Assembly: GCF_030406905.1 (NCBI RefSeq)
Contig: NZ_CP129137.1
Span: 6,169,501 to 6,233,500, forward strand
Direction of reading: 5' to 3'
Source of the DNA: Streptomyces sp. HUAS CB01
Lineage (GTDB): Bacteria > Actinomycetota > Actinomycetes > Streptomycetales > Streptomycetaceae
Length of the DNA stretch: 64,000 nt
In this document: positions 41,928-49,723 of the stretch, piece after piece
How positions within the stretch are numbered: the first letter of the stretch is position 1
Layout of the letters: each line of letters opens with the position of its first letter
The notes under the pieces: model-generated
The model's input: only the letters and a program-made list of their open reading frames with translations
What the model was told of the DNA's origin: nothing
Databases searched by the model: none
Made by a program: the position numbers and the translations under genes

Positions 41928-43319
41928 GTGGAGCAGGGCAGAGCGCGCGGCGACGCCGCGGCACCGCCGTCCGCGTCCGTCCGCGTTCCCGGACAGACCC
42001 GAGGGGAGCACGCTCCCGGCCCCGGCCAGGGCCCGGTCCCGGCCCAAAACCCGGCACACGGTCCGGCCCGGGGCCCGGCGCCGTCCCACCCGTCCCGTCC
42101 GTACGGTCCGGTCGCGTCCCACGGTCCGGCAGACGACCCGGCGCCGCCCCGCGAAACGTCGGAGGGGCCGGTCGTGTCCCACGGGCCGTCGGAGTCGTAC
42201 GGGCCGGTCGCCTCCCACGCGTCGGCGCGGGGACCGGCGTCGCACGGCCCGTCTCCGTCGCACGGTTCGGCACACGGCCCGGCGGCGTCCCGCGAACCGT
42301 CCTCGTCGCACGGCCCGGCCGCGTCCCGCGGCCCCGCCACGCCCTGCCGACCGGCCGACGGTCCGTTGCCCTCGCATCGCCCGGCTCCGGCCGAGGCCGG
42401 TGCGGAGCGGTCCGCGCCGGAGCACCGTCCCGACCCGGGGGCCCGTCCCGGACCGGCGCCGCTCCCCGGGGAAGGGCCGGCCCGGATTCCCGGGCAGCCC
42501 CGCGAGGAGCGGGACCCGAGTACCCGATCGTCTCCCGGCGGACGGGCGAGCGGCGCGGGCGCGGGAGTCGGCCGTGAGCCGTCCGGCACCGGCGTCGCAC
42601 CCGCCCCGCGCCGGTACGACGAGGGGGTCGAGCCGCCGTCCGGCGCACAGGTCCGCGGTGAGCACACCCACAGCGAGCCCCCGGCTCCCGGCACCGTCGT
42701 CCGGCGCCACTCCGTGCGCGGCCAGATCCTGGACGCGCTCCGAGCGGCCCTCGTCAGCGGTGAGCTGCGCCCCGGGGAGGTCTACTCGGCGCCCGCGCTG
42801 GGCGAGCGGTTCGGCGTCTCCGCCACCCCCGTGCGCGAGGCGATGCAGCAACTGGGCCTCGAAGGCGCGGTGGAGACGATTCCGAACCGCGGCTTCCGCG
42901 TCGTCGTGCGCACGGCCCGGGAACTGGCGGAGCTCGCCGAGGTCCGCGCTCTCATCGAGGTACCGGTGATGCTGCGGCTCGCCCGTACCGTTCCTGCCGC
43001 CCGCTGGGCCGAACTCGTCCCGCTCGCCGAGGCGACCGCGGCCGCCGCCGCGACCGGGGACCGGGCCGGCTACGCGGAGTCCGACCGCGCCTTCCACCGC
43101 GCCGTTCTGTCGCTCGCCGGCAACGACCAGCTGGTGGCCGTCGCGGACCACCTCCACCGACGCGCGCAGTGGCCCCTGGTGAGCGCCCCCGCGCCCCGCC
43201 GGGCGGACCTCGTGGCCGACGCCGCCGAGCACGCGGCCCTGCTGGAGGCGCTCATGGCGCAGGATCTGGCAGTGGTGACCTCCCTCGTACGGGAGCACTT
43301 CAACGGCGCGGACCGCTAG
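41928..43319 (+). CDS. GntR/FadR-type regulator with 250-residue disordered N-terminus
   Basis: This is a 463-residue protein. Residues about 275-340 form a GntR winged helix (VRGQILDALRAALVSGELRPG; FGVSATPVREAMQQLGLEG) and about 345-460 an FCD ligand-binding domain. The first 250 residues are low-complexity, with many HGP, SHGP and GPA units. A typical member has about 230 residues. GGAGGAGG lies seven bases before the GTG, so the long form is probably real. It is followed after 9 bp by the WD40-like gene. Confidence 0.88.
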   Translation: MEQGRARGDAAAPPSASVRVPGQTRGEHAPGPGQGPVPAQNPAHGPARGPAPSHPSRPYGPVASHGPADDPAPPRETSEGPVVSHGPSESYGPVASHASARGPASHGPSPSHGSAHGPAASREPSSSHGPAASRGPATPCRPADGPLPSHRPAPAEAGAERSAPEHRPDPGARPGPAPLPGEGPARIPGQPREERDPSTRSSPGGRASGAGAGVGREPSGTGVAPAPRRYDEGVEPPSGAQVRGEHTHSEPPAPGTVVRRHSVRGQILDALRAALVSGELRPGEVYSAPALGERFGVSATPVREAMQQLGLEGAVETIPNRGFRVVVRTARELAELAEVRALIEVPVMLRLARTVPAARWAELVPLAEATAAAAATGDRAGYAESDRAFHRAVLSLAGNDQLVAVADHLHRRAQWPLVSAPAPRRADLVADAAEHAALLEALMAQDLAVVTSLVREHFNGADR

Positions 43320-43328
43320 GCGCGACCG

Positions 43329-44834
43329 GTGGCCGACCCGGTCGTCCCCCTCACGGCCCAGAGCGTGCGCGGCACTGTCTGGACCCTCGCCAACCAGCTC
43401 GGCGTCGTGGCCCGGAGCCCCGGCGAACTGGTCGGCGCACTCACGGGCCTCGGAGTCACGGGCGTGGTCGTCGTACCGCAGTCACCCGCGGCCGGGGAGC
43501 CGGCCGAGGTGGACGAGGCGGCCGAACTCGTCCGTGCGCTGCGGGACCTCGGCCACATCCGGCTCGTGACCGCACCCGGGCGGGAACGGGGGAGCGGCCG
43601 CGAGGGTGCCGCCACCGGCGTGGTGGTACCGAAGTCCCCGCCCCTTCCGTCCGGCGGGGCGACCGGCGCGGTCACGGACGACGGCCTGGTCCGGGATGCC
43701 CCGTTCGGAGCGTCCGACCTCGGCGACCCCGCCGCGGTCTGCACCGCGGACCCGTCGAGCGTGACGGCCGCGTTCGAGCACGGCCCGCACGGCCCGCACG
43801 GCCCGCACGGTCGGTACGAAGGCGACGGCCCGGAGGGACGCGCCGGCGGAGGCGACGGTCCGCACGGAGGCGCGCGCGGAGACCACGGCCCGGAAGCGGG
43901 CCCGGAGACCCGCCCGGACGAGCACGGCGGACTGCGAGCCGCCTGGTTCCGCGCCGGACAGTCCCTCATCCGGGAACAGCCACCGGCCCAGCGGGCACTC
44001 GTCCTGCTCACCGCGCTCGGTGACGACGCCGACCCACGGCTCCGCCCCGCCCTGAACGCCCTTGCCGCCACGGCCCCGTGGCGGTCCGACTGGACCCGGG
44101 TGCGGGGCGATGTCTCCCCGCCCTGGCCCGGTCCGGTGGCGGCACTCGCCCAGGGCACGGGCCGCTGGTCGGGGCATCTGCTCGTCGCCGACCAGCGCGG
44201 AGCGATACGTTCCGTGCACCCGGCCGACGCCGCACCCGCACCGGGCACGGCCACCCTGCCCGTCCGGATCACGGCTCTCGCCCCCATGCCCGACGGTGCC
44301 CTGCTGATGCTGGACGAACGGGGCCGCCTCCGCACCCACGGCGACACCCCTCTGACGGACGCGGTGGCCGCCACGCTGGACGCACACCCCGGCACGGCGC
44401 TGGCCGCCACGAGCAGGCTCGTCCTGGTCGGCGACCGCCACGGATCGCTGCACGCGTTCGGTCACGGCGGCATGCACCAGGCCGCCGCGCACCGCGGCCG
44501 GGTCACCGCCGTGGCGGTGGCGGACGGCCCGGCAGCGGTGGTCTGCAGCGGGGGCTCCGACGGCACGGTCCGCACCTGGACGCCCGGTCGCAGCACGGAC
44601 GACACCCCGCTCGCGGAACGGGGTTGCGCGGTCACCGCCCTCGCGGCCCACGGCCGGACGCTGGCCGTCGCCTGGGCCGACGGACTCGTCGAACTCCGCC
44701 GCCTCGGTACGGACGAGGCCCTGCCGCTGCGGCCGGGCCCGCCGGTCCGGGCGGTGGCGGTGACGGGGGAGCGGTCGGTCGTCGTCGGCACGGACGACAC
44801 GCTGTTCCGGGTCACGGCCCGCGCGCTGCCCTGA
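43329..44834 (+). CDS. WD40/beta-propeller-like hypothetical protein
   Basis: This is a 501-residue protein. The C-terminal half has repeat-like blades (HRGRVTAVAVADGPAAVVCSG, GSDGTVRTWTPG, ALAAHGRTLAVAWADGLVELR), suggesting a WD40-like propeller. The N-terminal region (VRGTVWTLANQLGVVA; LVRALRDLGHIRLVTAPG) is unassigned, and the middle has Gly-Pro-His repeats (43780-43810). It probably forms an operon with the GntR gene, 9 bp upstream. Function unknown. Confidence 0.78.
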   Translation: MADPVVPLTAQSVRGTVWTLANQLGVVARSPGELVGALTGLGVTGVVVVPQSPAAGEPAEVDEAAELVRALRDLGHIRLVTAPGRERGSGREGAATGVVVPKSPPLPSGGATGAVTDDGLVRDAPFGASDLGDPAAVCTADPSSVTAAFEHGPHGPHGPHGRYEGDGPEGRAGGGDGPHGGARGDHGPEAGPETRPDEHGGLRAAWFRAGQSLIREQPPAQRALVLLTALGDDADPRLRPALNALAATAPWRSDWTRVRGDVSPPWPGPVAALAQGTGRWSGHLLVADQRGAIRSVHPADAAPAPGTATLPVRITALAPMPDGALLMLDERGRLRTHGDTPLTDAVAATLDAHPGTALAATSRLVLVGDRHGSLHAFGHGGMHQAAAHRGRVTAVAVADGPAAVVCSGGSDGTVRTWTPGRSTDDTPLAERGCAVTALAAHGRTLAVAWADGLVELRRLGTDEALPLRPGPPVRAVAVTGERSVVVGTDDTLFRVTARALP

Positions 44835-44984
44835 CGGTCGCTGCGCCGGTGTTCACGGTGCGGAGCTCCGGTACGCCCGGCACATCACGCCGCCGGGGCA
44901 GGGCTCGTCCGCGGTGCTCGTTCCTGTCACGCCGCCTGGGCAGGGCTCGTCCCCGTCACACTGCCGGGTCGGCGCTCGTCCCCG

Positions 44985-45764
44985 TCAGGCCGCCGGGGCC
45001 GGTGGGGCCAGTTGGTCCGCGAGCCAGGTCGGGACCCCGCCGAGCAGACGGAAGAGCCGGGTGGCCTCGGTGCGCAGACGGGATGCCTCCGGTTCCGGCT
45101 CGGTGTCCGCGAGGGCCGCCAGCGCCGGGGCCGTGCCCACCAGATAGCCCAACTCCTCGCGGATGCGCAGGGATTCGGTGAACCCCTGCCGGGCCTCGGC
45201 GAGTTCGCCGTCGCGCAGGGCGAGCGCGGCGAGATGGCGCCAGGTGAACGACAGCAGCAGCGTGTCGCCGTGGGCGAGGGCGCCGGTGTGGGCGCGGTGG
45301 TAGGCCGCGCGGGCGGCCTGCGCGGAGTCCGCGAGGTGTTCGGCGACCAGGCCCCGGCGGAAGTCGAGGAGCGGACGGCCCACCGCGTCCGGGGCGAGCA
45401 GTGCCGCCGCCCGGCCGAGGGCGGCTCGGGCCTCGTCGGCCCGGTCGCGTACGCCCAGCACCGTGGAGGCGTAGGCGAGTTGACCGCGCTCGCAGGCGGC
45501 GGCGCCTCGCTCGTCGTCGTCGCGCGCGGCGGCCTCCGCCGTACGCAGCGCGTCCTCCGCGTCGGCCCAGCCGACGCCGGTGAACAGGCAGCGTTCGACG
45601 AGGAGGGACGCGCGTTGCAGGGTCAGGGCGGCGGACGCCGCGTGGGGAGCGAGGAGGGCTGCCGCGTCCGTCCAACAGCCGCGCGAGCGCAGCCGCCATA
45701 CCGCGGTCTGGAGTGGATCGTCACTTGCTGTGGTTCCGGAACCAGACATGGCGGTATACGCCAC
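44985..45764 (-). CDS. TPR-like helical repeat protein
   Basis: This 259-residue, Ala-rich, all-helical protein has tetratricopeptide-like periodicity (AEDALRTAEAAARDDDERGAA; AELAEARQGFTESLRIREELG). No catalytic motif. The GTG at 45764 is supported by GGGAGG six bases upstream; an internal ATG five codons on is the alternative. The 150-bp gap to the convergent WD40-like gene contains three copies of a GGGCAGGGCTCGTCC-like unit. Confidence 0.78.
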   Translation of the reverse strand: MAYTAMSGSGTTASDDPLQTAVWRLRSRGCWTDAAALLAPHAASAALTLQRASLLVERCLFTGVGWADAEDALRTAEAAARDDDERGAAACERGQLAYASTVLGVRDRADEARAALGRAAALLAPDAVGRPLLDFRRGLVAEHLADSAQAARAAYHRAHTGALAHGDTLLLSFTWRHLAALALRDGELAEARQGFTESLRIREELGYLVGTAPALAALADTEPEPEASRLRTEATRLFRLLGGVPTWLADQLAPPAPAA

Positions 45765-45794
45765 ATTGCCCTCCCCAAGCGCGCCATTGTGCTG

Positions 45795-45962
45795 TTGAGT
45801 CAGACGGAATCAGAGCACGGATCGGGCTACGTGGCCAAGGGGTCTGGTGAATCAATTCACAATCACCGGGTGTTCGATCCACGAAGGCCGTGCAATTCCG
45901 GTGCGATCCGGGCGCTGCGGGCGCTTCGCAGACATGCGGGTGAACGCGTGTACGTCGCTTGA
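45795..45962 (+). CDS. Possible conserved small ORF (55 residues)
   Basis: A TTG-initiated frame encodes a peptide starting SQTESEHGSGYVAKGSGESI with a C-terminus RALRALRRHAGERVYVA that looks protein-like, in a locally less GC-rich stretch. No clear ribosome site is present; a GTG at 45831 is an alternative. It is divergent from the TPR gene. The following 266 bp to pucR hold nothing I can support. Confidence 0.35.
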   Translation: MSQTESEHGSGYVAKGSGESIHNHRVFDPRRPCNSGAIRALRALRRHAGERVYVA

Positions 45963-46228
45963 CGGGTCATCACCGAACGCGGGCGGCGTAGCCGTTCCGC
46001 CCCCGACTCGCTGGTCGTCCGCTGCGGCCGCAGGCCGGCGCCTCCGGGGCCCGCGCCGGACGCGGCCTCCGGCGGACCCTCCGGACAGCGGGGAACGGCC
46101 TCGAACAGTGTGGAGCGGCCGCCCCCGTCAACGGTCTCGTACGGCCTGGGACGGCGGCCACCGTCCCGCGCCGGACGGGTGCCGGCGGGCCTCGGCCGGC
46201 ACCGTCCGAGGCGGGGGCGGCCTGCGGC

Positions 46229-47944
46229 TCAGCTCATCCGCAGGGCCAGGAAGAAGTCGAGCTTGTCCTCCAGGCGCGACAGGTCCCGGCCCGTCAGCTG
46301 CTCGATCCGTCCCACCCGGTACCGCAGCGTGTTCACGTGCAGATGGAGCCGGCCGGCGCAGCGCGTCCACGAGCCGTCGCAGTCCAGGAACGCCTCGAGG
46401 GTCGGGATCAGTTCGGCGCGGTGGCGGCGGTCGTAGTCGCGCAGCGGGTCGAGGAGCCGGGCCGTGAACGCCCGGCGGACGTCGTCGGGGACGAACGGCA
46501 GCAGCAGGACGTGCGACGCCAGTTCGTGGTGGCCGGCCGCGCACACCGGCCCCGGGCGGGCGGCGGCGACGCGGCGGGCGTGCCGGGCCTCCTCGAGGGC
46601 GCCGCGCAGTCCTTCCGCGGAGTGGACGGCGGCGCTGACGCCGAGGGTGAGGCGGCCGTCGTCGGCGAGCCCGGCGGAGAGCGGTTCGCGGACCGACGCG
46701 AGCAGGGCGTCCGCGTGCAGCCCGGTCCCGTCCTGGTCCGGGTCCTGCTCGTCGGTCTGTCCCTCGGCGGGCTCGGCCGCCGCGGGGGGCACCGCGGGCA
46801 GCGGGACGAGCGCGACGGCCTCCTCGCCTGTGTGCGCGACGGCGATGCGGTCCGCGATCTCGGAGCCCGGGGCGGCCGGGTCCACGAGGATCTCCTCCAG
46901 GAGCGACTGGGCCGCCGCCCCGGCCTCGACGGGGGAACCGCCCTCCTCGTCCCACTCGACCCTGGCCACGACGACCTGCCAGTGGGGCGCCGTGCCGAGG
47001 CCCGGCAGCAGGACGGGGGCGGCGACGCGAAGGCGGGCGGCGATCTCGGCGGGCGGGGCACCCGTCTGGACGAGTTCCAGGACCTCCTGCGCCAGCCGGC
47101 GCCGAACGGTGCGGGCCGCCTCCCTCCGGTCCCGTTCGACGGCGATCAGCTGGGTGACGCCCTGCAGCAGGTCGAGCCGGGCGGCCGGCCAGTCGGACGC
47201 GTCCGCCTCCACGGCCAGCAGCCAGTCCGACAGCACGGTCTCCCGGACGTCCCGGGCGGCCGGCACGGCACCCCGGCCCGTGTTCCGGATCGGGAACAGC
47301 GAATAGGTGATTCCATCGAGGGTGGCGCGGTGCGGGCCGCGCCGTCCCGTGCGGGTCGCGGCCAGATGCTCGGCGGCCAGTCCGGCGCCTGTCCCGGGCG
47401 GCAGCGGTTCGCCCGCCCCCGCGATCCGGCGGCCGGTGGGGGAGAGGACCCAGGCGCGAAGGTCCAGGTCGGAGCCGAGGAGGTCGAGGACGACCTCGGG
47501 GCCGCCGCCAGCCGGACCCGAGGTCATCAGCCGGCGGTGGCGGTCGACCACGGCGGCCAGGTCACCGGCCCGCTCGCCGGAGACCTGGCGCACCACATGC
47601 TCGGTGATCGTCGCGAATGCGACGTCCTCGTTGACGGCGAAGAGCGGCAGTCTGTGCCGTTCGCAGGCCAGGACGAGATCGTCGGGGATGTCCCCGAGCT
47701 CCGCCTCGCCCGCGGCCAGCCCGACGACCCCCGCGCTTGCGAGAATGCGTACAAAAGGCTCGGAATCATCGGCGCTGCGCCGCCAGGCGAGCCCGGTGAG
47801 CACGAGTTCACCGCCCGAGAGGTAGCGGCTCGGGTCGCGAAGGTCGGTCGTCATCACGCCGCGGACGGTGCGGTCCAGCTCGTCGTCGCCGCCGAGCAGC
47901 CGCAGTCCCAGCGCATCGGTCTCCAGCAGTGCGCGCAGCCGCAT
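46229..47944 (-). CDS. pucR: PucR-family transcriptional regulator of purine catabolism
   Basis: This 571-residue regulator has an N-terminal PucR domain (residues 1-125; SGGELVLTGLAWRRS, HRLPLFAVNEDVAFATI), a GGDEF-like middle region and a C-terminal PucR helix-turn-helix (LEAFLDCDGSWTRCAGRLHL, then HVNTLRYRVGRIEQLTGRDL). It is divergent from the xanthine dehydrogenase operon by 282 bp, strongly suggesting direct control of it. Whether it activates or represses cannot be told from sequence. Confidence 0.92.
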   Translation of the reverse strand: MRLRALLETDALGLRLLGGDDELDRTVRGVMTTDLRDPSRYLSGGELVLTGLAWRRSADDSEPFVRILASAGVVGLAAGEAELGDIPDDLVLACERHRLPLFAVNEDVAFATITEHVVRQVSGERAGDLAAVVDRHRRLMTSGPAGGGPEVVLDLLGSDLDLRAWVLSPTGRRIAGAGEPLPPGTGAGLAAEHLAATRTGRRGPHRATLDGITYSLFPIRNTGRGAVPAARDVRETVLSDWLLAVEADASDWPAARLDLLQGVTQLIAVERDRREAARTVRRRLAQEVLELVQTGAPPAEIAARLRVAAPVLLPGLGTAPHWQVVVARVEWDEEGGSPVEAGAAAQSLLEEILVDPAAPGSEIADRIAVAHTGEEAVALVPLPAVPPAAAEPAEGQTDEQDPDQDGTGLHADALLASVREPLSAGLADDGRLTLGVSAAVHSAEGLRGALEEARHARRVAAARPGPVCAAGHHELASHVLLLPFVPDDVRRAFTARLLDPLRDYDRRHRAELIPTLEAFLDCDGSWTRCAGRLHLHVNTLRYRVGRIEQLTGRDLSRLEDKLDFFLALRMS

Positions 47945-48017
47945 CTCGTCGCCGCCGATCTGTCGTGTCGTGCCGTTGGACTGTGCTGAGGGGTGTGCCG
48001 ATGGTTTCGGGAGGAAA

Positions 48018-48040
48018 ACGGAGACGTTACCGACCTCCGT
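48018..48040. promoter_or_regulatory. ACGGAG-N11-CTCCGT dyad in the pucR-xdh intergenic region
   Basis: A 6-bp inverted repeat with an 11-bp spacer lies 74 bp upstream of pucR and 187 bp upstream of the xdh operon. It is a candidate regulator site, within an otherwise featureless 282-bp region that has a few AT-rich patches. Confidence 0.3.
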
Positions 48041-48226
48041 CTTTCGTTCGAATCTACAAGACGAGGGTGGCGACCAGCCAACTCCTTCATGTTTTCGGTG
48101 ACTGCACCCGGCGAGGCGGTCCTTGTGTACTGGGCCACACCGCGTTAACAGGACATGAACATCCCGCCAGGGCCGGCCGTCCCCGGGCCCCAGTGAACGA
48201 CCGAATCACGTAGAAGAGAGCCACTC

Positions 48227-49117
48227 ATGGACTTCCTTCGCCCCGCCAGCTGGGAGGAGGCGCTCGCCGCGAAGGCCGAGCACCCCACTGCTGTGCCCAT
48301 CGCGGGTGGCACCGACGTCATGGTCGAGATCAACTTCGACCACCGCCGGCCCGAGTACCTCCTGGATCTGAACCGCATCACCGAGCTGAGCGAGTGGGAA
48401 GTCGGCGAGGAGAACGTCCGGCTGGGCGCCTCCGTTCCGTACACGCGGATCATGGAGAACCTCCGGACCGAGCTGCCCGGCCTGGCGCTCGCCTCCCACA
48501 CCGTCGCCTCGCCGCAGATCCGCAACCGCGGCGGCGTCGGCGGCAACCTCGGCACCGCGTCCCCCGCCGGTGACGCCCACCCGGCCCTGCTCGCCGCCGG
48601 CGCCGAGGTCGAGGCGGAGTCGGTACGGGGAACCCGCTTCATCCCGATCGACGCGTTCTACACCGGGGTGAAGCGCAACGCGCTCGCCCCGGACGAGCTC
48701 ATCAGGGCCGTCCACATCAAGAAGGCGGACGGGCCCCAGCAGTACTCGAAGGTCGGCACCCGCAACGCCATGGTCATCGCCGTGTGCGCCTTCGGCATCG
48801 CGCTGCACCCCGGGACCCGCACCGTGCGCACCGGCATCGGCTCCGCCGCGCCCACCCCGGTGCGCGCCGGGGCCGCCGAGGAGTTCCTCAACGCCGCGCT
48901 CGAGGAGGGCGGCTTCTGGGACAGCGGCAAGATCATCACTCCCTCGGTCGCCAAGCAGTTCGCGGAACTCGCCTCCGGCGCCTGCAACCCGATCGACGAC
49001 GTCCGCGGCACCGCCAGGTACCGCCGGCACGCGGTCGGCATCATGGCCCGGCGCACGCTCGGCTGGACCTGGGAGCAGTACCGCGGAAGCGGCCGCACGC
49101 TTGAAGGAGCTGCATAA
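48227..49117 (+). CDS. Xanthine dehydrogenase, FAD-binding subunit
   Basis: This 296-residue FAD subunit has PIAGGTDVMVEIN (FAD-binding loop) and RNRGGVGGNLGTASPAGD, typical of the CO dehydrogenase/xanthine dehydrogenase medium subunit. It passes electrons from the iron-sulfur subunit to the acceptor. AGAAGAG precedes the ATG. The stop lies 2 bp before the next gene. Confidence 0.95.
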   Translation: MDFLRPASWEEALAAKAEHPTAVPIAGGTDVMVEINFDHRRPEYLLDLNRITELSEWEVGEENVRLGASVPYTRIMENLRTELPGLALASHTVASPQIRNRGGVGGNLGTASPAGDAHPALLAAGAEVEAESVRGTRFIPIDAFYTGVKRNALAPDELIRAVHIKKADGPQQYSKVGTRNAMVIAVCAFGIALHPGTRTVRTGIGSAAPTPVRAGAAEEFLNAALEEGGFWDSGKIITPSVAKQFAELASGACNPIDDVRGTARYRRHAVGIMARRTLGWTWEQYRGSGRTLEGAA

Positions 49118-49119
49118 CC

Positions 49120-49719
49120 ATGCGCGTGAATTTCACGGTCAACGGCCGTCAGCAGGAAGCCGACGACGTGTGGGAGGGCGAGAGCCTCCTGTACGTGCTC
49201 CGTGAGCGCCTGGGCCTGCCCGGCTCCAAGAACGCCTGCGAGCAGGGCGAGTGCGGTTCCTGCACGGTCCGCCTCGACGGGGTGCCGGTGTGTTCGTGCC
49301 TGGTCGCGGCCGGGCAGGTCGAGGGCCGCGAGGTCGTCACCGTCGAGGGCCTGGCTGACTTCGCCAGACAGCGCGCCGAGCACTCCGCGCACGGCGGTGC
49401 CTGCGCGACCGGCGCCCGCGGCGGCACCTCGCTGCAGGAGGCCCAGGCGTGGACGGCCAGGGGAACCGACTCGCAGACCGGTGAGGGGACCGAACTCTCG
49501 CCGATCCAGCAGGCGTTCATCGACGCCGGCGCCGTGCAGTGCGGTTTCTGCACCCCGGGTCTGCTGGTCGCCGCCGACGAACTGCTGGAGCACAACGCCT
49601 CCCCGTCCGACGCGGACATCCGCGAGGCGCTCTCCGGCAACCTGTGCCGGTGCACCGGCTACGAGACCATCCTCGACGCGGTCCGCCTCGCGGCCGCCCG
49701 CCAGGGAGAGGCGGTCTGA
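49120..49719 (+). CDS. Xanthine dehydrogenase, [2Fe-2S] subunit
   Basis: This 199-residue small subunit has two [2Fe-2S] sites: plant-type ferredoxin Cys40, Cys45, Cys48, Cys60, and the helical domain Cys141, Cys144, Cys176, Cys178 (CGFC...CRC). Between the domains (about 82-125) is a Gly/Ala-rich linker longer than in the roughly 160-residue CoxS-type subunits. GGAG lies upstream of the ATG. Confidence 0.95.
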   Translation: MRVNFTVNGRQQEADDVWEGESLLYVLRERLGLPGSKNACEQGECGSCTVRLDGVPVCSCLVAAGQVEGREVVTVEGLADFARQRAEHSAHGGACATGARGGTSLQEAQAWTARGTDSQTGEGTELSPIQQAFIDAGAVQCGFCTPGLLVAADELLEHNASPSDADIREALSGNLCRCTGYETILDAVRLAAARQGEAV

Positions 49720-49723
49720 CACC

